Below, in pieces: positions 37,800-51,166 of a stretch of 64,000 nucleotides of DNA; position 1 is the stretch's first letter, and the number at the start of each line of letters is the position of its first letter. Both the position numbers and the translations under genes were made by a program. Below the pieces are notes generated by a model. The model saw only the letters and a list, made by a program, of their open reading frames with translations, was not told the DNA's origin and did no database searches. The DNA is taken from assembly GCA_013399875.1 (NCBI GenBank), contig VXAZ01000953.1, positions 2,665,890 to 2,729,889 of the forward strand, written 5' to 3'. The DNA is from Gymnorhina tibicen (Eukaryota > Chordata > Aves > Passeriformes > Artamidae).

Positions 37800-38130
37800 C
37801 ATCTAATCAAATCCCTTTGGAAGACTTGTTTCTGTGAGGGCTCTCTCTCCATTGCATGCTGATGACTGATAATGCAGCCAGCATATTGTAAATGGGAGCT
37901 GCTTTCCACTTGAAAGGGACAAACCCTAATTTGATGTAGCCCTGGGTCAGACGCAAGTTAAATGAGCCGGAGCAGGACACAGCCACACCCTCCATCGCTG
38001 GGCTGTGCGAGCTGCACTCCACACACCAAATCAATTACTTGGGGCTCTTCTGAATGCGATGGGAGAAAATTACATCTGAGCTCTGGCCTCAGCCGATCAA
38101 TCCTACAGTAACCTGGTTTTTCTAGGAACG
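37800..38130. promoter_or_regulatory. Candidate conserved non-coding element
   Basis: It contains CATTGCATGCTGATGACTG, GATAATGCAGCC, AACCCTAATTTGATG and ACACACCAAATCAATTACTT (PBX/MEIS- and homeodomain-like). It is repeat-free, judged on texture only. Confidence 0.28.
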
Positions 38131-38337
38131 ACACTGCAGGCGAGGCTTGTGTGACCTACAAAGCAAAAGGTCTCAGCTCAGTGGGCTCTCTAGGTCTCCT
38201 TTTCTGTTCCCTCTCTGTTTTGCTCCTGCCCCCATCCATGGAGCTATCCTGTCACACTCTCCCTACCAGAGCTATCCAATTGCAGGCAGTCACTGAAGCT
38301 CAAACACCAAATGGCCGATTTTATTTGCATCACTTAT

Positions 38338-38382
38338 GATCAATCTACAGAAACTGTAAAACTACAGATCAATCTACAAAAC
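38338..38382. repeat. 29-bp partial tandem duplication
   Basis: GATCAATCTACA occurs at 38338 and 38367, with CAGAAACTGTAAAACTA between. It is a short local duplication. Confidence 0.7.
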
Positions 38383-41300
38383 TCCCCTTCCTCATTTTTG
38401 TAGTAGCCACACCCAAGGATTTATCTGCTTCCAGAGATTACAGGCCAAGAAAGAGAGGCAGGCAAAGTGAATTACAATATTCAAGACTGCTTCACATGCA
38501 ATAAAAACCAAGCATTAAAATAACCAGGACCCCACTTGCTCCCCTCTGGAGCTTGTCAGGCCTTGCAAACTCACAACTCTCTTGAGCATCCCATCCTGTG
38601 TGGGAGAACAGATAGGATGTGTGAAAGAGATGGGAAATTCCCTTGGGGAAGAAAAAAAAAAAAATCATATCCCTAAGCAGCAAAGGCCCTGTGGAAATAT
38701 ACATAATTATTACCTAAATTTATGCCTTCAACAATTACCAAAAAGGTCAGAATATGAGGTTTTTCTTCTTAGTAATCAAAGGCAACACTTGGAGCCTTGC
38801 AAATTTTAAATTCTGTTGGTTTACTTGAACTGTAATTATGGACTTAGTAATCTTTGTTTTGTGTTCCTAAGAAAGCACTAGGAGTCATAACTGTGTTAAA
38901 TCTGTCACTATAGCTTTGTTGCCCTATCTATCCACGCTTGTCACAGGGATGCTGCAGGCAAGCAAGAGTACTAGCAATGAGCTCCCTTGAAGTTAGGGTG
39001 CTATAGACAAGGATGTTTTTTCGTGATTGCTTTCTAGAATAGTTCAGGCCAGGACTCAAGCCAAGGAACTGAAAGTCAGCAATTCCACCATCTTGTCATC
39101 CATCTCTCCTTTGCCTTGGATTCCTCTCTTTCACCTCAGTGGTCTCCACAAGCTAGTTCTCACTGAATGTCCCATGCATTTCACAGACTGATGACTCATT
39201 TTCAGAAATTAGATGCATCAGAGCTCAGATCTCATTGACAGCTAATGGGCTCTACCCTCCTGAGTGACCAAAGCTCAGATGTCTAAAGGCTATTTAAATG
39301 CCTTAATAATATCTTAAAAACCTAGTGCACAAAAAGCTAAGTTTAAGGCAATATAAATAAATATCCCCAAATAAAACTAAGAAGACACAGAAAAAAGATA
39401 ATCTCATTATATTTGTATCTGTGTATTCCTAAATCATATCAGAAGATGAAGTCTTCAATCCTTCACTTGACAGAACGCCTTTTAACCTGCCTAGAGTGTT
39501 TCTTCTAAAGACAATCTCAGTATCAGCCAGTATGAGACAATCTGCAGAACAGGATCTTCCCTGTGGAAAAATTGAGAGTTTAAAAGTCTGGGACTACAGC
39601 ACAGAAAACAAAAGACTACATTCTTGGCAATTTCCATGAGTATGTCAGACTGCAGCAAATTATATCCTATAAGCTCTGTGCAACCATTGACACAGTATTT
39701 GCATTAGCTTGTCCTCCTCCTCATGAGTCAGGGTGCCCGTGCCTCAGATGTCTACCTAAAACAATAGAAACCTACTGTGCTTGCCAGACTGGGGTACAAA
39801 TTAACTACTGTGCAATCACAGGGGATGTTTCCAGGATTCTTACAGCTGGAAAACAAACAATGAAATTTGGCCTCACACTTATTAGGATATAAAACAGTTC
39901 TCATTAAAAAGTCATTGCATATCAGAGGACCTCACAGCAATATCTAATTTAAAACAAGTCAACCATCTCTCTTGCACGTAGAGCACACAGGAGGATGTGA
40001 CTTGCTGCAAGGTGGTACCTCTTAATAATGAGCTCCATGCCAACAAATAAGATCATAAAAGCAACACACCAGCAATCAGAATAACACAGTGTTAACCTCA
40101 AAACTCTAAAGCTGAGCCTGTGCCTGAACGTACATAGAAACATACCAATATGGTGTGAGAAAACTTCTCAAGCATAGATTGCCATCGGCATTCACAGAAG
40201 ATGCCCAAGTGCAAAATGGCAGAATGTTATTGATGCACTTGGCTGTCAGGTGGTTGCTACATTCTTCCTCCTCAACTCTCTAAACACATCCAAACCACAT
40301 GACAAAGCAACCAGTGAGACCATCAACATACTGGACACTTGAAAGACAGGAGATGCCAGAAATACAGACCTCCTGAAAGTCATGGTGAACTAAAACCTTC
40401 TCACCTGTATTTCAGAAAAGTAAAAGTTCACAGATGTAGAACCAATACAAAGGCTGCTCTGCTGAGGCTGCAGTACAGGGTTTTTTTTGTACTTGCAGTT
40501 TCGTGGCTCTTCTATTCTAGGTGACATCGCTCCAGCTGACAGTGGCATCTGAACAATGCCTGGACCTTTTAAGCTAAGGTCCTATTGTTAAGCACTGGAA
40601 ATGCATCTGTTAGTGTTCAAGAAAACACTGCTTTTCTCATGAAAGCAAAATCCAAACCAAAATACATGCTCTCATTAGCCTCTGACACACTGTTCATGAT
40701 ATGTATAAAAATTGGCTCTGCTATTTCTAATAAACGGAAGAAAGCCCATACAGATTTAAACACTTAGACAAGTGTAGTGTGTTGCATTAAGGAAATGTAA
40801 AACTATGTTACAAGAAATATAAGGGGAATTCTTCACTAAATTTGCTGAATACAGCTCTCCTCCATTAATGTGATTCTGGCTGTCATTACCAACGGTCTTC
40901 CTAACTCCTGGCCAGGATTAACTAGTCACCGAATTGGGAGCTCGCTGCAGCTTTATCTAGAAAGGCAGAGTTGAAAGAAATGCAGGTCAATTCACAGAAA
41001 AAGTTTCTTTCTTCATCATGCAAGAGTGGGATGAATAAGAACAGAATCAATTTATCAACAGTATATTAAAACTCCAGGGCTCCTAAGGTTTATTTCATTT
41101 CAAATCATGGCCTGCCTGCTCATTTTAATGTGACTTCATGAAAAGCTTTCTGCATTACAAAGGGATCTCAGGGCTTGGCTTTCTTCCTCCCCACACTCCA
41201 ACTGCTCTTCTCACATGCTCTGAGCTCAGCCACACTATGCAGTGATGAGAGTCACAAACTCACTGTCTGCCTGTGTGACCCAGTGAGCAGCTAAAGCTGT

Positions 41301-41689
41301 AGGTCAGAAGAGATGATCTTCAGCCATGGAAACATAAATTCTCAGCAAGGCTTCCAAAAAGATGTCCAACAGCACACACATCAGGTAGGCTGCCTATACT
41401 TGGAAGAGTGAAAGGTTCCTTTCACAGCTTAAGACCAAGGTTTCTTCTAAGAAAGACAAGAGGATCCAAACAAGTGACTGTGGACACAAATTTACAGCAT
41501 CCAGGCATCAGTGCCAGCCACAGGAGATCTCAGGATGGAACTCACACTGAGTTTCAGAGTGTTAAAATGAATACTTAAGGCAGCTTTCACATTTGCTCAG
41601 CACAATGTCCAGGAAAGCCAAGAAAACCTTTGCCCTCTTCTTAGGAAAATAACATGGTGAACTTTTACTATGGATCACGGGAAAAATAA
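38383..41689. other. Intronic DNA, no recognised element
   Basis: No repeat family, RNA gene or coding segment is recognisable. Confidence 0.5.
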
Positions 41690-42110
41690 TGTTCATACTT
41701 TCAGCCAGCATTAAAGTGGCTTTAATTCAATTTAGTTGGATTCCCTTTAAAGGAAAATTAAATGAAATCAAATGAGGGCCATTTTTAATTCCAAACAAGT
41801 GTGTGTGCATGCATCAGTTTAATACATTTTACATAATCCACTTGAAACCCACCTTGTTACTTAATTCAGATCAACTTCCCCGTGTGCTCTGCCTAGACAA
41901 GCCCTCAGAGATAACATTATGCGTCCTCAAGGAGCAGCTGCATTTCATTATTGACACCTAACTCTAGAGAGAGCTACTCTGGAAAGGACAACACAGTTGC
42001 ACACAATTTATATGTCTGTCACAGCGAGAACAATGCTCTGTATACAGCTACAATAACAATTAATATACTGGCGGTTGTTGTTCCATTAGTCACTAATTAC
42101 ACAGTAGACC
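41690..42110. promoter_or_regulatory. Candidate conserved non-coding element
   Basis: This is a long repeat-free block with many homeodomain cores (TTTAATTCAATTTAG, TTTTTAATTCC, ACAATTAATATACTGG, GTCACTAATTAC) and GCAGCTGCATTTC. It is the longest such stretch in the window. Alignment is needed to confirm it. Confidence 0.32.
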
Positions 42111-43899
42111 AGTTATAGAGAAGCCTTGTTCCTGGCAAAGAAGCCACTGCTCCAGAATTGCTGAATTGATAATCCAGAGCCTGCCTTTTCTTTCCCTGGT
42201 GATACCCCGCACCTTTGCCATCAGTTAACTGAAAACACCACAGATGGTACAGATCCATAGGCAATGGCTGTGCACTGCACACCGCTGCTTAAGAACTTCT
42301 GAATTATGGCATTTGCATGAGAGGAGTCAAGGTGAGTTCAGTGACTGAACAGAATTGCTTCCAGTCTTTGTCACAAAATATAAGAAGAATAGTTTGTCAC
42401 TGAAGATTTTTGCTTCCTCTTACAAAATACAGGAGAAGCGTGCAAGCTCCACACATTTTGTCATCAGACTATTGTGAACACAAGAAAATGCCAGCCCTGG
42501 TTGAGGGTGGTTTTGAAGGACCTTTGTTTTGCCAAGACATCTTGCAAAAGGTGAAAAATGTAGGAGGTACATAGCAGCTTTTAAAAGGAGGTTGCAACAA
42601 ACTCCAGTGCATTTGGTAAGCCACAGATGTGACCCTGGCCAGCCAGGAAAGTCACAAACAGGCCCAGCATTCCTTATGACCTTTTCTCCACATTCTTTTT
42701 CTCTGTTGCTTTCTGCATATCCTTACTTCAACAGTGCATCATGATCTGTACTGTCCTGTGATCCAGCCAGTCCACAGGTCCAACACTGCTGCAGGTTTTA
42801 AAACTTTGAGGAGAGCCACAGAGGAGTAGTCTGGCTATGACCTTTGATGTCTGAAGAGCAAAACAAGAGAGGTGACCATCCTTCTTACATTGTCCTGGAT
42901 GTAGCAAGTAAGAGCAGAAGGGTAATTTTGTCACCTTTCCCCCCACCAAAGAAAAGACCCAGGGACTGAGGAGTCTTTGAAAAACGTCGATTCACAAAAG
43001 CGGCAATTTCCAATCAGCTTCTCTAATTAGCATTTAGTGGAAACTTTTCGCCTTTCACCAATAACAGATCTCTCCAGGGAATTGTGATTAGAGAAACTTC
43101 CTCTTGATATGGGAAAAGGGATAGAGACAGTGTTAAAGACAGCATTACATAGTTTTTTAATGAAAGCCTAACCTCAAGAAGTTGTTCACTGGAACAAGTC
43201 AATGAACCATTTTGATCTCATTATTTGGAATCCTAACTTTTAAAATTAAAACCTAGTCAAGTTATCTTGATCCAACTGTGTTCATCTGCAGTCAACAATT
43301 CCAGGAAAATAAAATGCCTCGTTACTACAAATAAAAGTGGAAAGAAATTCCTTACGCTTTCATTAATATTTATAATACATCAAAAATATCTATCATACAT
43401 AGATAAAATTGCATACATCATATGTTGTTTTTTTCGGTTTTTACACATAAAAGTCAAGAAAATATCATCCAGTTGACTTCATTACAAAACTGCTAAGTCA
43501 TCTCCCAAACTGACTAATTCTTCATTGTCTGTGATGAGTACCAAGGAACAAATATTAGCCTTATAATGAAAATTCAATCACATCCTTAACTACTCACAGA
43601 CTACCACTCTGCTCCACAAGGTACAGGTAAGCATAATTGACAAGATGGATCAAATGATCCAATAGATTTAACTTGTGCAAGTCTTTATGGCAAAGACTTT
43701 GTTTCAGCTTAACTCAGTATAGTACCACATTTATCCATGGAGCTAGAGAAACATTGAAAAAAGAAAGCACAGTTCAACTGAACTTCCCTCCTAGAAAGAA
43801 GACACCTTTATATCAAACAGCAATAAAAGAACAGAGAGAAGATTGGGACCCATCACACAGAGAGCATCTTTTATGTATGGGGGAAGATGGGCTGGAACT
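42111..43899. other. Intronic DNA, no recognised element
   Basis: AT-rich in its second half (43350-43500). Nothing is supported. Confidence 0.5.
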
Positions 43900-44060
43900 T
43901 CCTTTGTCTTCATTTTCATTGTGTAGACAGGTAAGCTAAGGCACAAACTGATTAACTGAATGACTTAAAGGGAGCCTGTGGCAAAGGCAGGAATTAAGCT
44001 CAGCTCCCCCTGAGGATCAGTCCAGTATCTTAACAAATGCATATCTTTCTGTTCTGAAAT
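43900..44060 (-). repeat. MIR-type SINE remnant
   Basis: TTTTCATTGTGTAGACAGG, then AGCTAAGGCACAAACTG, ATTAACTGAATGACTTAAAGG, CCTGTGGCAAAGGCAGGAATT, TCCAGTATCTTAACAAATG and ATCTTTCT follow, in order, the inverted MIR blocks 'attttacagatg', 'aactgaggcacagag', 'gttaagtgacttgccc', 'agtggcagagccgggatt' and 'ccagtgcttttaaccac'. Confidence 0.6.
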
Positions 44061-46459
44061 GCTGTGGCTTTCCTTTGTAATTAAACAGCATGGATATGAG
44101 GGGGCTGATTTTAACTGTCATTGTACTGAAAGAGCTTGCACTGGTCAAGTGGGGAGGAACTGCCTAGCCAACCTAAAAAGGCTTTTCCTCTACTTAATTC
44201 CAGGCTTCTAAGCTTTCAAAAATAGAAAATATTGCATAAGCAACAGTACTGAGCAATTTTGAAGGCATACTGAAAGAGCTTTTTATACTCTCCCATTTTA
44301 ATAGCTGGTGCTTTTACTGCAGATAGTATACAGTTACAGAATAATGTGCATGGGTTTAATGCCTGCTATGATAATATCCAAGGTGAAGATATTGAAAATT
44401 CAATTAAAATATAGTTTAAGATATTGGCTTATTTTAATTTCCAGCCTCCTTTACCCTCCATCCACCTCCTATGCACCCAGGACTGAAGCTAGAAGTTACA
44501 TGCTGAATCTTTTCTCCTATAACTCATAATCTGAAGTTCTTTGTACTTCTTCAGCATTTGACCATCTGAAACCTCTTCTTAAAATTCTACACAGTCCCTC
44601 TGCTCCTTTAACAGAAGAGGACATTGACATGCTGAGACAGGAGTAGTTCCTATTAAAGACAAAGCTAGATGGGAACCCCAAAGTTTTGTCTCTTAGCAGT
44701 AAGCCCTGGGTTACTCATACTTGCATGAGCTTTTTTTAAACCATGGTCACTTTTTTGAGCACGTTCAGAGAGGGAACGTAAATTACTTCACCACAGCAAA
44801 AGCAACTCCCACCTCTGCAGTTCTCAGTTACCTTTAAACAACACAACTTTTGCTATCGTTTATGTTCCTCTTTGTAGTTGGATCAATGAAGTTCTCACTG
44901 TTACTGTGTTGCCTTACACGGTACAGAGAAGAAAACAGAAGTCCTACTGGGACACAATCAGAGAAACAGCAATAATTTCAAGAGGCAAGCAATGAACCAG
45001 AATCTCAGAAAAGCTTCAACTGCTGTCCAGAGTTTCTGCTGATCCTTCCTAAAATATACACAAGATCACGCTGTAGGGTGAGTCCCTTTAGTTGCCTGCT
45101 AAACTGAAGAGAGGTGTCAAGCATCACTGCACATAACAAAACAACATGCAGTGCTAGGACAAGCCCTGCTGGAACAGAAGGGAGATCCTTGTTCTATTTT
45201 CTCTAACAATGCTCAGGAACACCTGGTTCTGGAAACTGAACATCCATTTGTTTATGTCAGGTTTGAGAGAACATACACCTGAAGTGTTTATATGGCCTGT
45301 CTAAATCTTACCCTGACTGCAGTAATGGCAGGTGTTATCGTTGTCACATGAAATATTATCACTAAACTACTTTCTTCTGAAGCTCCTCCAACTTTCCAAA
45401 TTTTATTACAACAAATTGTATATCTAAAATATGATACCTTTGCTACTCCTTTATTTCAGTGGGAGCATGCAGTTTCCATAATAAGAGGAAAGTAGCGCAA
45501 CAGGTTCCAGGGCATTTCATAATCAAACCTACTCTGGATGTAGTTTACAGAGATGTGAAGATGGAGGTTAAGCACCATGGTCATCAGTCCGCACTAAACT
45601 GACAAGTGAGCTCTTCCAGGCATCCAGAGAGTCACTGCCCTATTTATAACCTTCACGAGCCCCATACAACTACCTAACAAAAGCTGACCACATCCTGGTT
45701 TTACACACAGGGGGACACAAAGTAGAAGGAGTCTCCTAACTAAGCAATGAAAGAGACTAAACAAAAAAAGTGCACCAACCCTTTCCTTAGCACATAGTTC
45801 CATCTCTCAGCACTGCCTGCAGAGAGACCATTAGTCCCTGCACTTGGGTGCCCATGGGTTATGGTGCATTCAGGCAACCACCCATCTGGAAACAGATGAG
45901 CTGTTCCTACCCTTCTGGTTCTCACAAGCCCTCCTGCACACCACCACTAGCATGGACCTTTCTCAGTAGCTGCCTTCATACTGGTTGCTGGTTGAGTAGC
46001 AAACATCTCCGAGAGCTGACTCTTGCTAAATCAGAGGCTTGGTGACTACCAGTGCTTATACCCAACTAGAATGGATGTCTTGGCCAAGGTGTATATGCAG
46101 TGCTCCCAGAGCAGAGCTGGAGGAAAGATGCACATCTACAGTAGGGAGGTGAAGGAGATGAATGGAAGCTTTCTTCTCCAGTGATGTTGTCCTCATGCAT
46201 CACACACTGCCTGGTTGTATTGGGAGACCAGTTGGCAGCACATAAAAAAAAGTCAGCATATTAAAACTGGATAATAACTGGAAAGATCCACCCTCTGTTT
46301 CTGTCTTTTGAGGGTGTTGCCTTGTTTGCTGGCTCCTGACATAGGCTCTTTCCAGAGGGGATAACTGTGTGCCCTGCTTCCCACATTTTACCATGGATCT
46401 AAATACACAGGCACTGCTGCTAGGTGAGTGCCATTTGCATTGACAAACTGGGATTTCTG
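44061..46459. other. Intronic DNA, possible weak MIR-like traces
   Basis: A phrase at 44610-44710 (AACAGAAGAGGACATTGACA then GCTGAGACAGG) recalls the inverted MIR core but is too weak to call. Nothing else is seen. Confidence 0.35.
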
Positions 46460-46700
46460 CTGCGCGCCTCACACTTAATGCAGCCCTGCCTGGGCTTTGA
46501 AGGCAACGGCTTGTTGCCTTGGGGTCTGAAACTAACAAAGCCGAGCTGAACAAGCCCAGGGCTCCCGTTGGATTGCTCGATCAAAGACAATATTAAACAG
46601 CACTGTTTTCATAACTACTATTCTGGGGCTCTCGGAAAGCAAGACAAAGGAGATGAAGTTAATTTCTGTTATCATAGCCTGGTGCAGCTGCAAGGGCCCT
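46460..46700. promoter_or_regulatory. Candidate conserved non-coding element with hairpin
   Basis: It contains an 8-bp inverted repeat, AAGGCAAC and GTTGCCTT, separated by five bases (46500-46520); the arms are RFX-like half-sites. Further on it has TGCTCGATCAAAGACAATATT (TCF/SOX-like), with several CpGs. It is repeat-free. Confidence 0.3.
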
Positions 46701-46959
46701 GGGAGAAGCCATCTTCTCTTGATGGCTTATGCAGCCTGTGTCTCTGCAAGAGCTCCCATTAAGCAAACATAGCTTCAAAAGCTTGTCTGTTCCCCTCCTC
46801 CTCGCACCCTTGTCTAATCCACCCCACTCCTTCCTTCAGACATCTTCCTTACAGACATCAGGGAGCCTCCCTCTCCTTGACCACTTCCCTGCACTTTAGA
46901 GCTCTCTCCTTCACCTTTTCTGTCAGCACTGCTGCCCATTGCCCTGCCTGGGGAGACTC

Positions 46960-47110
46960 AAACTAGGGAAGTAGTGCATGAGACACGAGTGCTGTGCAAG
47001 GGAACGGGACAGAGAATGAGTCCTCCAGGTTCTGCTCTGCCACCAAACTAGATGACAACTTTAGAGAAATATCTTAATCTTTGGTTTCTACATGGTCAGC
47101 TGAGACTTAG
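46960..47110 (+). repeat. MIR-type SINE remnant
   Basis: GAGTCCTCCAGGTTCTGCTC, then TGCCACCAAACTAGATGAC and ATCTTAATCTTTGGTTTCT follow the direct MIR order 'gggttcgaatcccagctctgccactaactagctgtgtgacc...acttaacctctctgtgcctcagtttc'. Confidence 0.45.
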
Positions 47111-47358
47111 ACTCAGGGTCCAGGCTTTTGGGTTTTTTTAGTTGCAAACGAAACTATACTGTGCATCCTATTTCCTTCTGTTCTTAGATGTAATTGGTGA
47201 TGGAAACCACTAAGCAGTATTGCAGGAGAAAGCCAAAGCTATCTCCTGATTATAAGCACTGTTTGCCACATTTGAGGCAATTTTAAGACACCTCTTACAA
47301 ACCATCACTGTCATGGTCAACAGATCACCTTGAGAATGGATGCTTGTCAGCACCAGTC

Positions 47359-47390
47359 AGCTTGTCAGCTGTCCAGCTTGACAGCTGTCC
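47359..47390. repeat. 16-bp tandem duplication with paired CAGCTG E-boxes
   Basis: AGCTTGTCAGCTGTCC is followed directly by AGCTTGACAGCTGTCC. Each copy carries a CAGCTG E-box, the type bound by proneural bHLH factors, 16 bases apart. Confidence 0.85.
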
Positions 47391-48299
47391 CAGGAATGCC
47401 ACAGGTACCTTGGGCTCTGATTTTTCTTCCTCACTCTTCATCCATAGTTGAGCATAGAGATCATTTATGGAAAAGCAGGAGTGTGGTATAACTTACTTAT
47501 ACTCTCAGCTTGGTTGCAGTAAGGAAAAGGAGGATGAGAAAGCTGGGTAACCATGAAAAGCTTTGAAATGAGATTACGGAAAGGGAGGAAATAGCTCCAG
47601 AGAGCTTTGTTTAAAGTCTTCCTCTTCACACTGCATGTTATTCCTTTGAGGTCACTCAGATAAAAGCACAAATTTGGGATAGGGAATGGAAATAAAGCAC
47701 TGCTTGAGATGAGCAGGGTACTACAGGAACTCATACGCATCAATGGACAGAACACCCCATATTTTTATCCTCTCAAACTGGGAGCTCACCTTGGGACTCT
47801 ACGATCTAGGGAGATGTCCCCAACAACCTGACTACTCCTGTACAGGAAGTACTCTCGGCTAATAACTGCCATCTGGGATTTCACAAACTGGTTTCATTCA
47901 AGTTTGTTCTTCCCTCTAATCTCAAGTTTCCCAATTAGCTGAAAATACCTTAAAATACAGAAAAGTCTTGCTGGAAGATTTTTGGATAGATCCAGTACTG
48001 ACACCCATGAAATGAACAAAAATGCAACATGAGGCTCAAAGAAGAGGGATACAGTTGTGTCCAGATATTTGCTGATACCTTTCACATCTCCCTCATGTCA
48101 GAGTTTTTCCTACTAAGTGGTCAGTACAGATCTCCAACAATTTCTGAACACAGCTGCCCATTCTAATTGTTGGCGGCATAAAAAGAAAGAGCTGTTCTCA
48201 ACCCAGAAGAGAAGTAGCCAGTCTTCAGTTTTAAAGCAAATCTTCTAGATGTAAATTGCTGCATAATTTAAGTTTATTGAACATCTAACACCAGGAAAT
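47391..48299. other. Intronic DNA, no recognised element
   Basis: Unremarkable sequence with no supported feature. Confidence 0.5.
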
Positions 48300-48540
48300 G
48301 TGCAATTCATGAAATTTTCAGTGGAGATATACGAATGAGACTTTCCGATACATTTTTAAAATGTGAAATTATCAAAGTTTTATGCACTGTCGACTTTGGC
48401 CACATACGGCAGAGTTAATTGAAAGCGCAGTCCTGGCTTTAAAGGTGTCCCCATGAAAGTGGCAATGTGTGTTTTATTGTCTCTTAGTCATTTGCAACTC
48501 AAAGGTGCCCAAATTTATGCACGAAAACATGTTTCTTCCA
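48300..48540. promoter_or_regulatory. Candidate conserved non-coding element
   Basis: It contains GAAATTATCAAAGTTTTATG, CACTGTCGACTTTGGCC, CAGAGTTAATTGAAAGCGC and AAATTTATGCACG. It is repeat-free, with TCF-, homeodomain- and POU-like cores. Untested. Confidence 0.28.
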
Positions 48541-50619
48541 ACTGCCAGCCTGCACTGCAAGACACTATTGAATCCAAGAATCCAGGTAGATGTTTTATTT
48601 CTTGCACTCACATCACTGGTCCTGTAATTTCTGCAAACTCAATCATGTGTCTGGCTTTCCAAGATGCAACCCTTAAGCCCCAGATCAGACCCCATAAGAA
48701 ATTTGCTTAGAGTGCATCAAAGATCGTCTATTTGGAGTACCCTCAACAAGAGATACAAACAAGACAGGAACAAACCGCATTTCATCGTGCTGGGTAAAAG
48801 CAGAAGAGTAAAGGTATCCCCTCACTCAGGAGGGCAGAACAATCTTTCATCAAAGGACTCATGTTACAACTCATCCCCTTTCTCTTCCCCTCACAGACAC
48901 GTACCAGTTTTGGATTTCTGTAGCCTCAAGTTGGAATAGGTACTGCCGAGGACAACCAAACTGAATGACACATCCTTAACCTCCTATAGAGAGACAGCAT
49001 AAATCCAGCCTGAAGCCTCTGCTCCATGCAATTGGATTAGGGACTCCACTTCGGTTCTACCTAAACCAGACAAATAGCCCTTACAGTTTTGGTTTTTTTC
49101 TTCCTTGTTTTGTCACACAAAAAACTCCCTAAAAGCAAAAAATCATTGAAGAGGAGTTAGGCAATCTTCTACCCCACAACAACAAGAAAGGCCACAGACC
49201 AGAACTCAAACTCCAATGCAGAATCTATGGTTTCTAAAAAACATTAGGTCATACCTTCTCAGTATAACCCTGGTGCAGGGGGTAGACTTCATAGAAGTTG
49301 TTGGACTACTTGGTTTTGCTACAAGTACATCTTTGGTCCCTTGTTTTGGTTATAAATCAGCAGCAGTAGGAAACATGAAGTGGGATATGTGGTTAAAGTT
49401 TAATGCAGGGAGATGAAAGAAAAGAGCTGTACTTTCCCCTTCCTTGCACCTGCAGCAAGCCAACATCAGGAGCAGAAAGAAATTGGCCGCACTGACTGGA
49501 GACTGCAGGGCAGACACCACACTGTACATTTTACAAATGCAACAGAGTTTCCCACCTCCAAAGCTGCCAACGGCAGCACACAGAGTCAGGTCTCTTTCTG
49601 TGGCCACCATCCCCAATATTGCTGCTGAGATACCTGCAAGGGCTGTGCTGCTGCTGCCACCTCTGCTCACAGAGCCAACAAGCACTTCTCAGCCATCTGC
49701 TGTGACAAGCAGGGGCTCTTCCATGGCCTGCCTTCAGTGCAGCAAGCCAAGGAACAGAGCTCTGGGACTGGGGTGCTTTTGGAAATGTGAACTTCTTTAT
49801 CTGTGTCTGTGTGGCAGGTGCAGATTTTTTTTACTCATCTCCTATCTAGCACTTAATGCAAGCCCCACTGAATGGTGGAAGTCACAGAGCTCAAATTCTA
49901 ATATGTATGGTGGCTAAAAAAGCAGCTGGAGAGAAATTAGACCTCTCCAAGGAAGGCCAGAGTCAAGGGATTAATGTGCTTTCTGAACTGTGGGATAACC
50001 ACGTTCCAGATCCTGCTCTATTTTGGAACAGAAAGATAGATTTCAATGTCTTATATTGCACTGGCTTAGACTCAGTCTCCACTTCTTTCAAAAAGGCCAT
50101 CCTAGCCATGAGAAATCTCTCTTTGCAACAGTTTTCATAAAACAACCATATTTTCCCAAACAGTTTCTCTTTTTACTATTTGCGTGATCATTTTTACAGC
50201 ACCAGCTCTGGCTACTAACAAATGTAGTGACTGACTAGTGTCAATTCACTTTTTTCTCTTAGTTCAAACATGGGAATGGCAGAAAAAAAAACTGATTTAC
50301 TTTGAGAAGAGTTTCCCTTCCTATGTACATTGCTGTTAGGAAGTGCTGCTGTTAGATATCTCAACAGGAACTTGAGAGAATGGATTCCTAGGCTGGTTTT
50401 GGTTTTGAAGTGCTTAGGATTTTCTCCAGAAGTTCAGCACACAGAAATGCAACTACAAGTTTGCCACCAACTGTCCTCTTCCTTATAACACTCTGGGTCT
50501 CTCTTCTTCTTTCAGAGTTACAGTTCATGCAACCCAGAGAGAGGACCTAGAGCTCCATCCTGTATGCCCAGTTGCAGGAATGTATTTCAAGGTCTCCTGC
50601 TGCTACGCCTCTGCCCCAA
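48541..50619. other. Intronic DNA, no recognised element
   Basis: Two overlapping frames, 49444-49917 (157 codons) and 49350-49685 minus, have no recognisable domains and low-complexity flavour. I treat them as chance. Confidence 0.5.
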
Positions 50620-50800
50620 TAACTAAAGGAGGCGGCAGCATCTCGCTCTGACTCAGCTGCTGGGCGCAAAGTGACAAATGTTCTGCCGGGGTTAGAATGA
50701 GATTAGCAAAATCCTACGGAACAATGACTCAAAGGTGCTGTAACAAATCAATTTCCTGCATGCAAAAAACACAATTACTACACAAATTATCTTGCTCTCA
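50620..50800. promoter_or_regulatory. Candidate conserved non-coding element
   Basis: GAATGAGATTAGCAAAATCC, AACAATGACTCAAAGGTGC (AP-1/SOX-like), AACAAATCAATTTCCTGC and ACACAATTACTACAC occur close together in repeat-free DNA. Untested. Confidence 0.28.
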
Positions 50801-50914
50801 CCCCACTCCTCTCTCTGCAGTGAGCCACGGCTGAGAAATCTCATCCTTAGTTCCTCCTCTTAGGTGATACTGCCAATGGTAGGAGCAGTTTTCCGCCTCC
50901 CTTGATGAGTTGTG

Positions 50915-50928
50915 CCACTAGAGGGCAC
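50915..50928 (+). promoter_or_regulatory. CTCF-like site (exact core match)
   Basis: CCACTAGAGGGCAC fits every position of the CTCF core CCASYAGRKGGCRS. It points right, towards the oppositely oriented site beside the LSAMP promoter 12.3 kb away. Confidence 0.5.
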
Positions 50929-51166
50929 ACAGATTGCCAAAATAATACAGGGGAAACAATAGGTCCATTGGTCTTTGAACCTATATCCAAGTTCTCCATC
51001 TCCATGAGCAAGCACCCTACTATCCAAGAGCAACTCATATCTGCCAACACAGATTATCACCCCTGGAGTTTCTAATCTTCTCCACGTCATCATTTTTTAG
51101 TTAATTTCTCAAATCTCCCAGTTTTCCCATTCTGGCACTAAAGCAGAATCTCTACCTAATGGAACA

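Noticed and set aside
49444..49917. 157-codon plus-strand frame
   Set aside because: No recognisable domain, and several equally long overlapping frames occur on both strands here.
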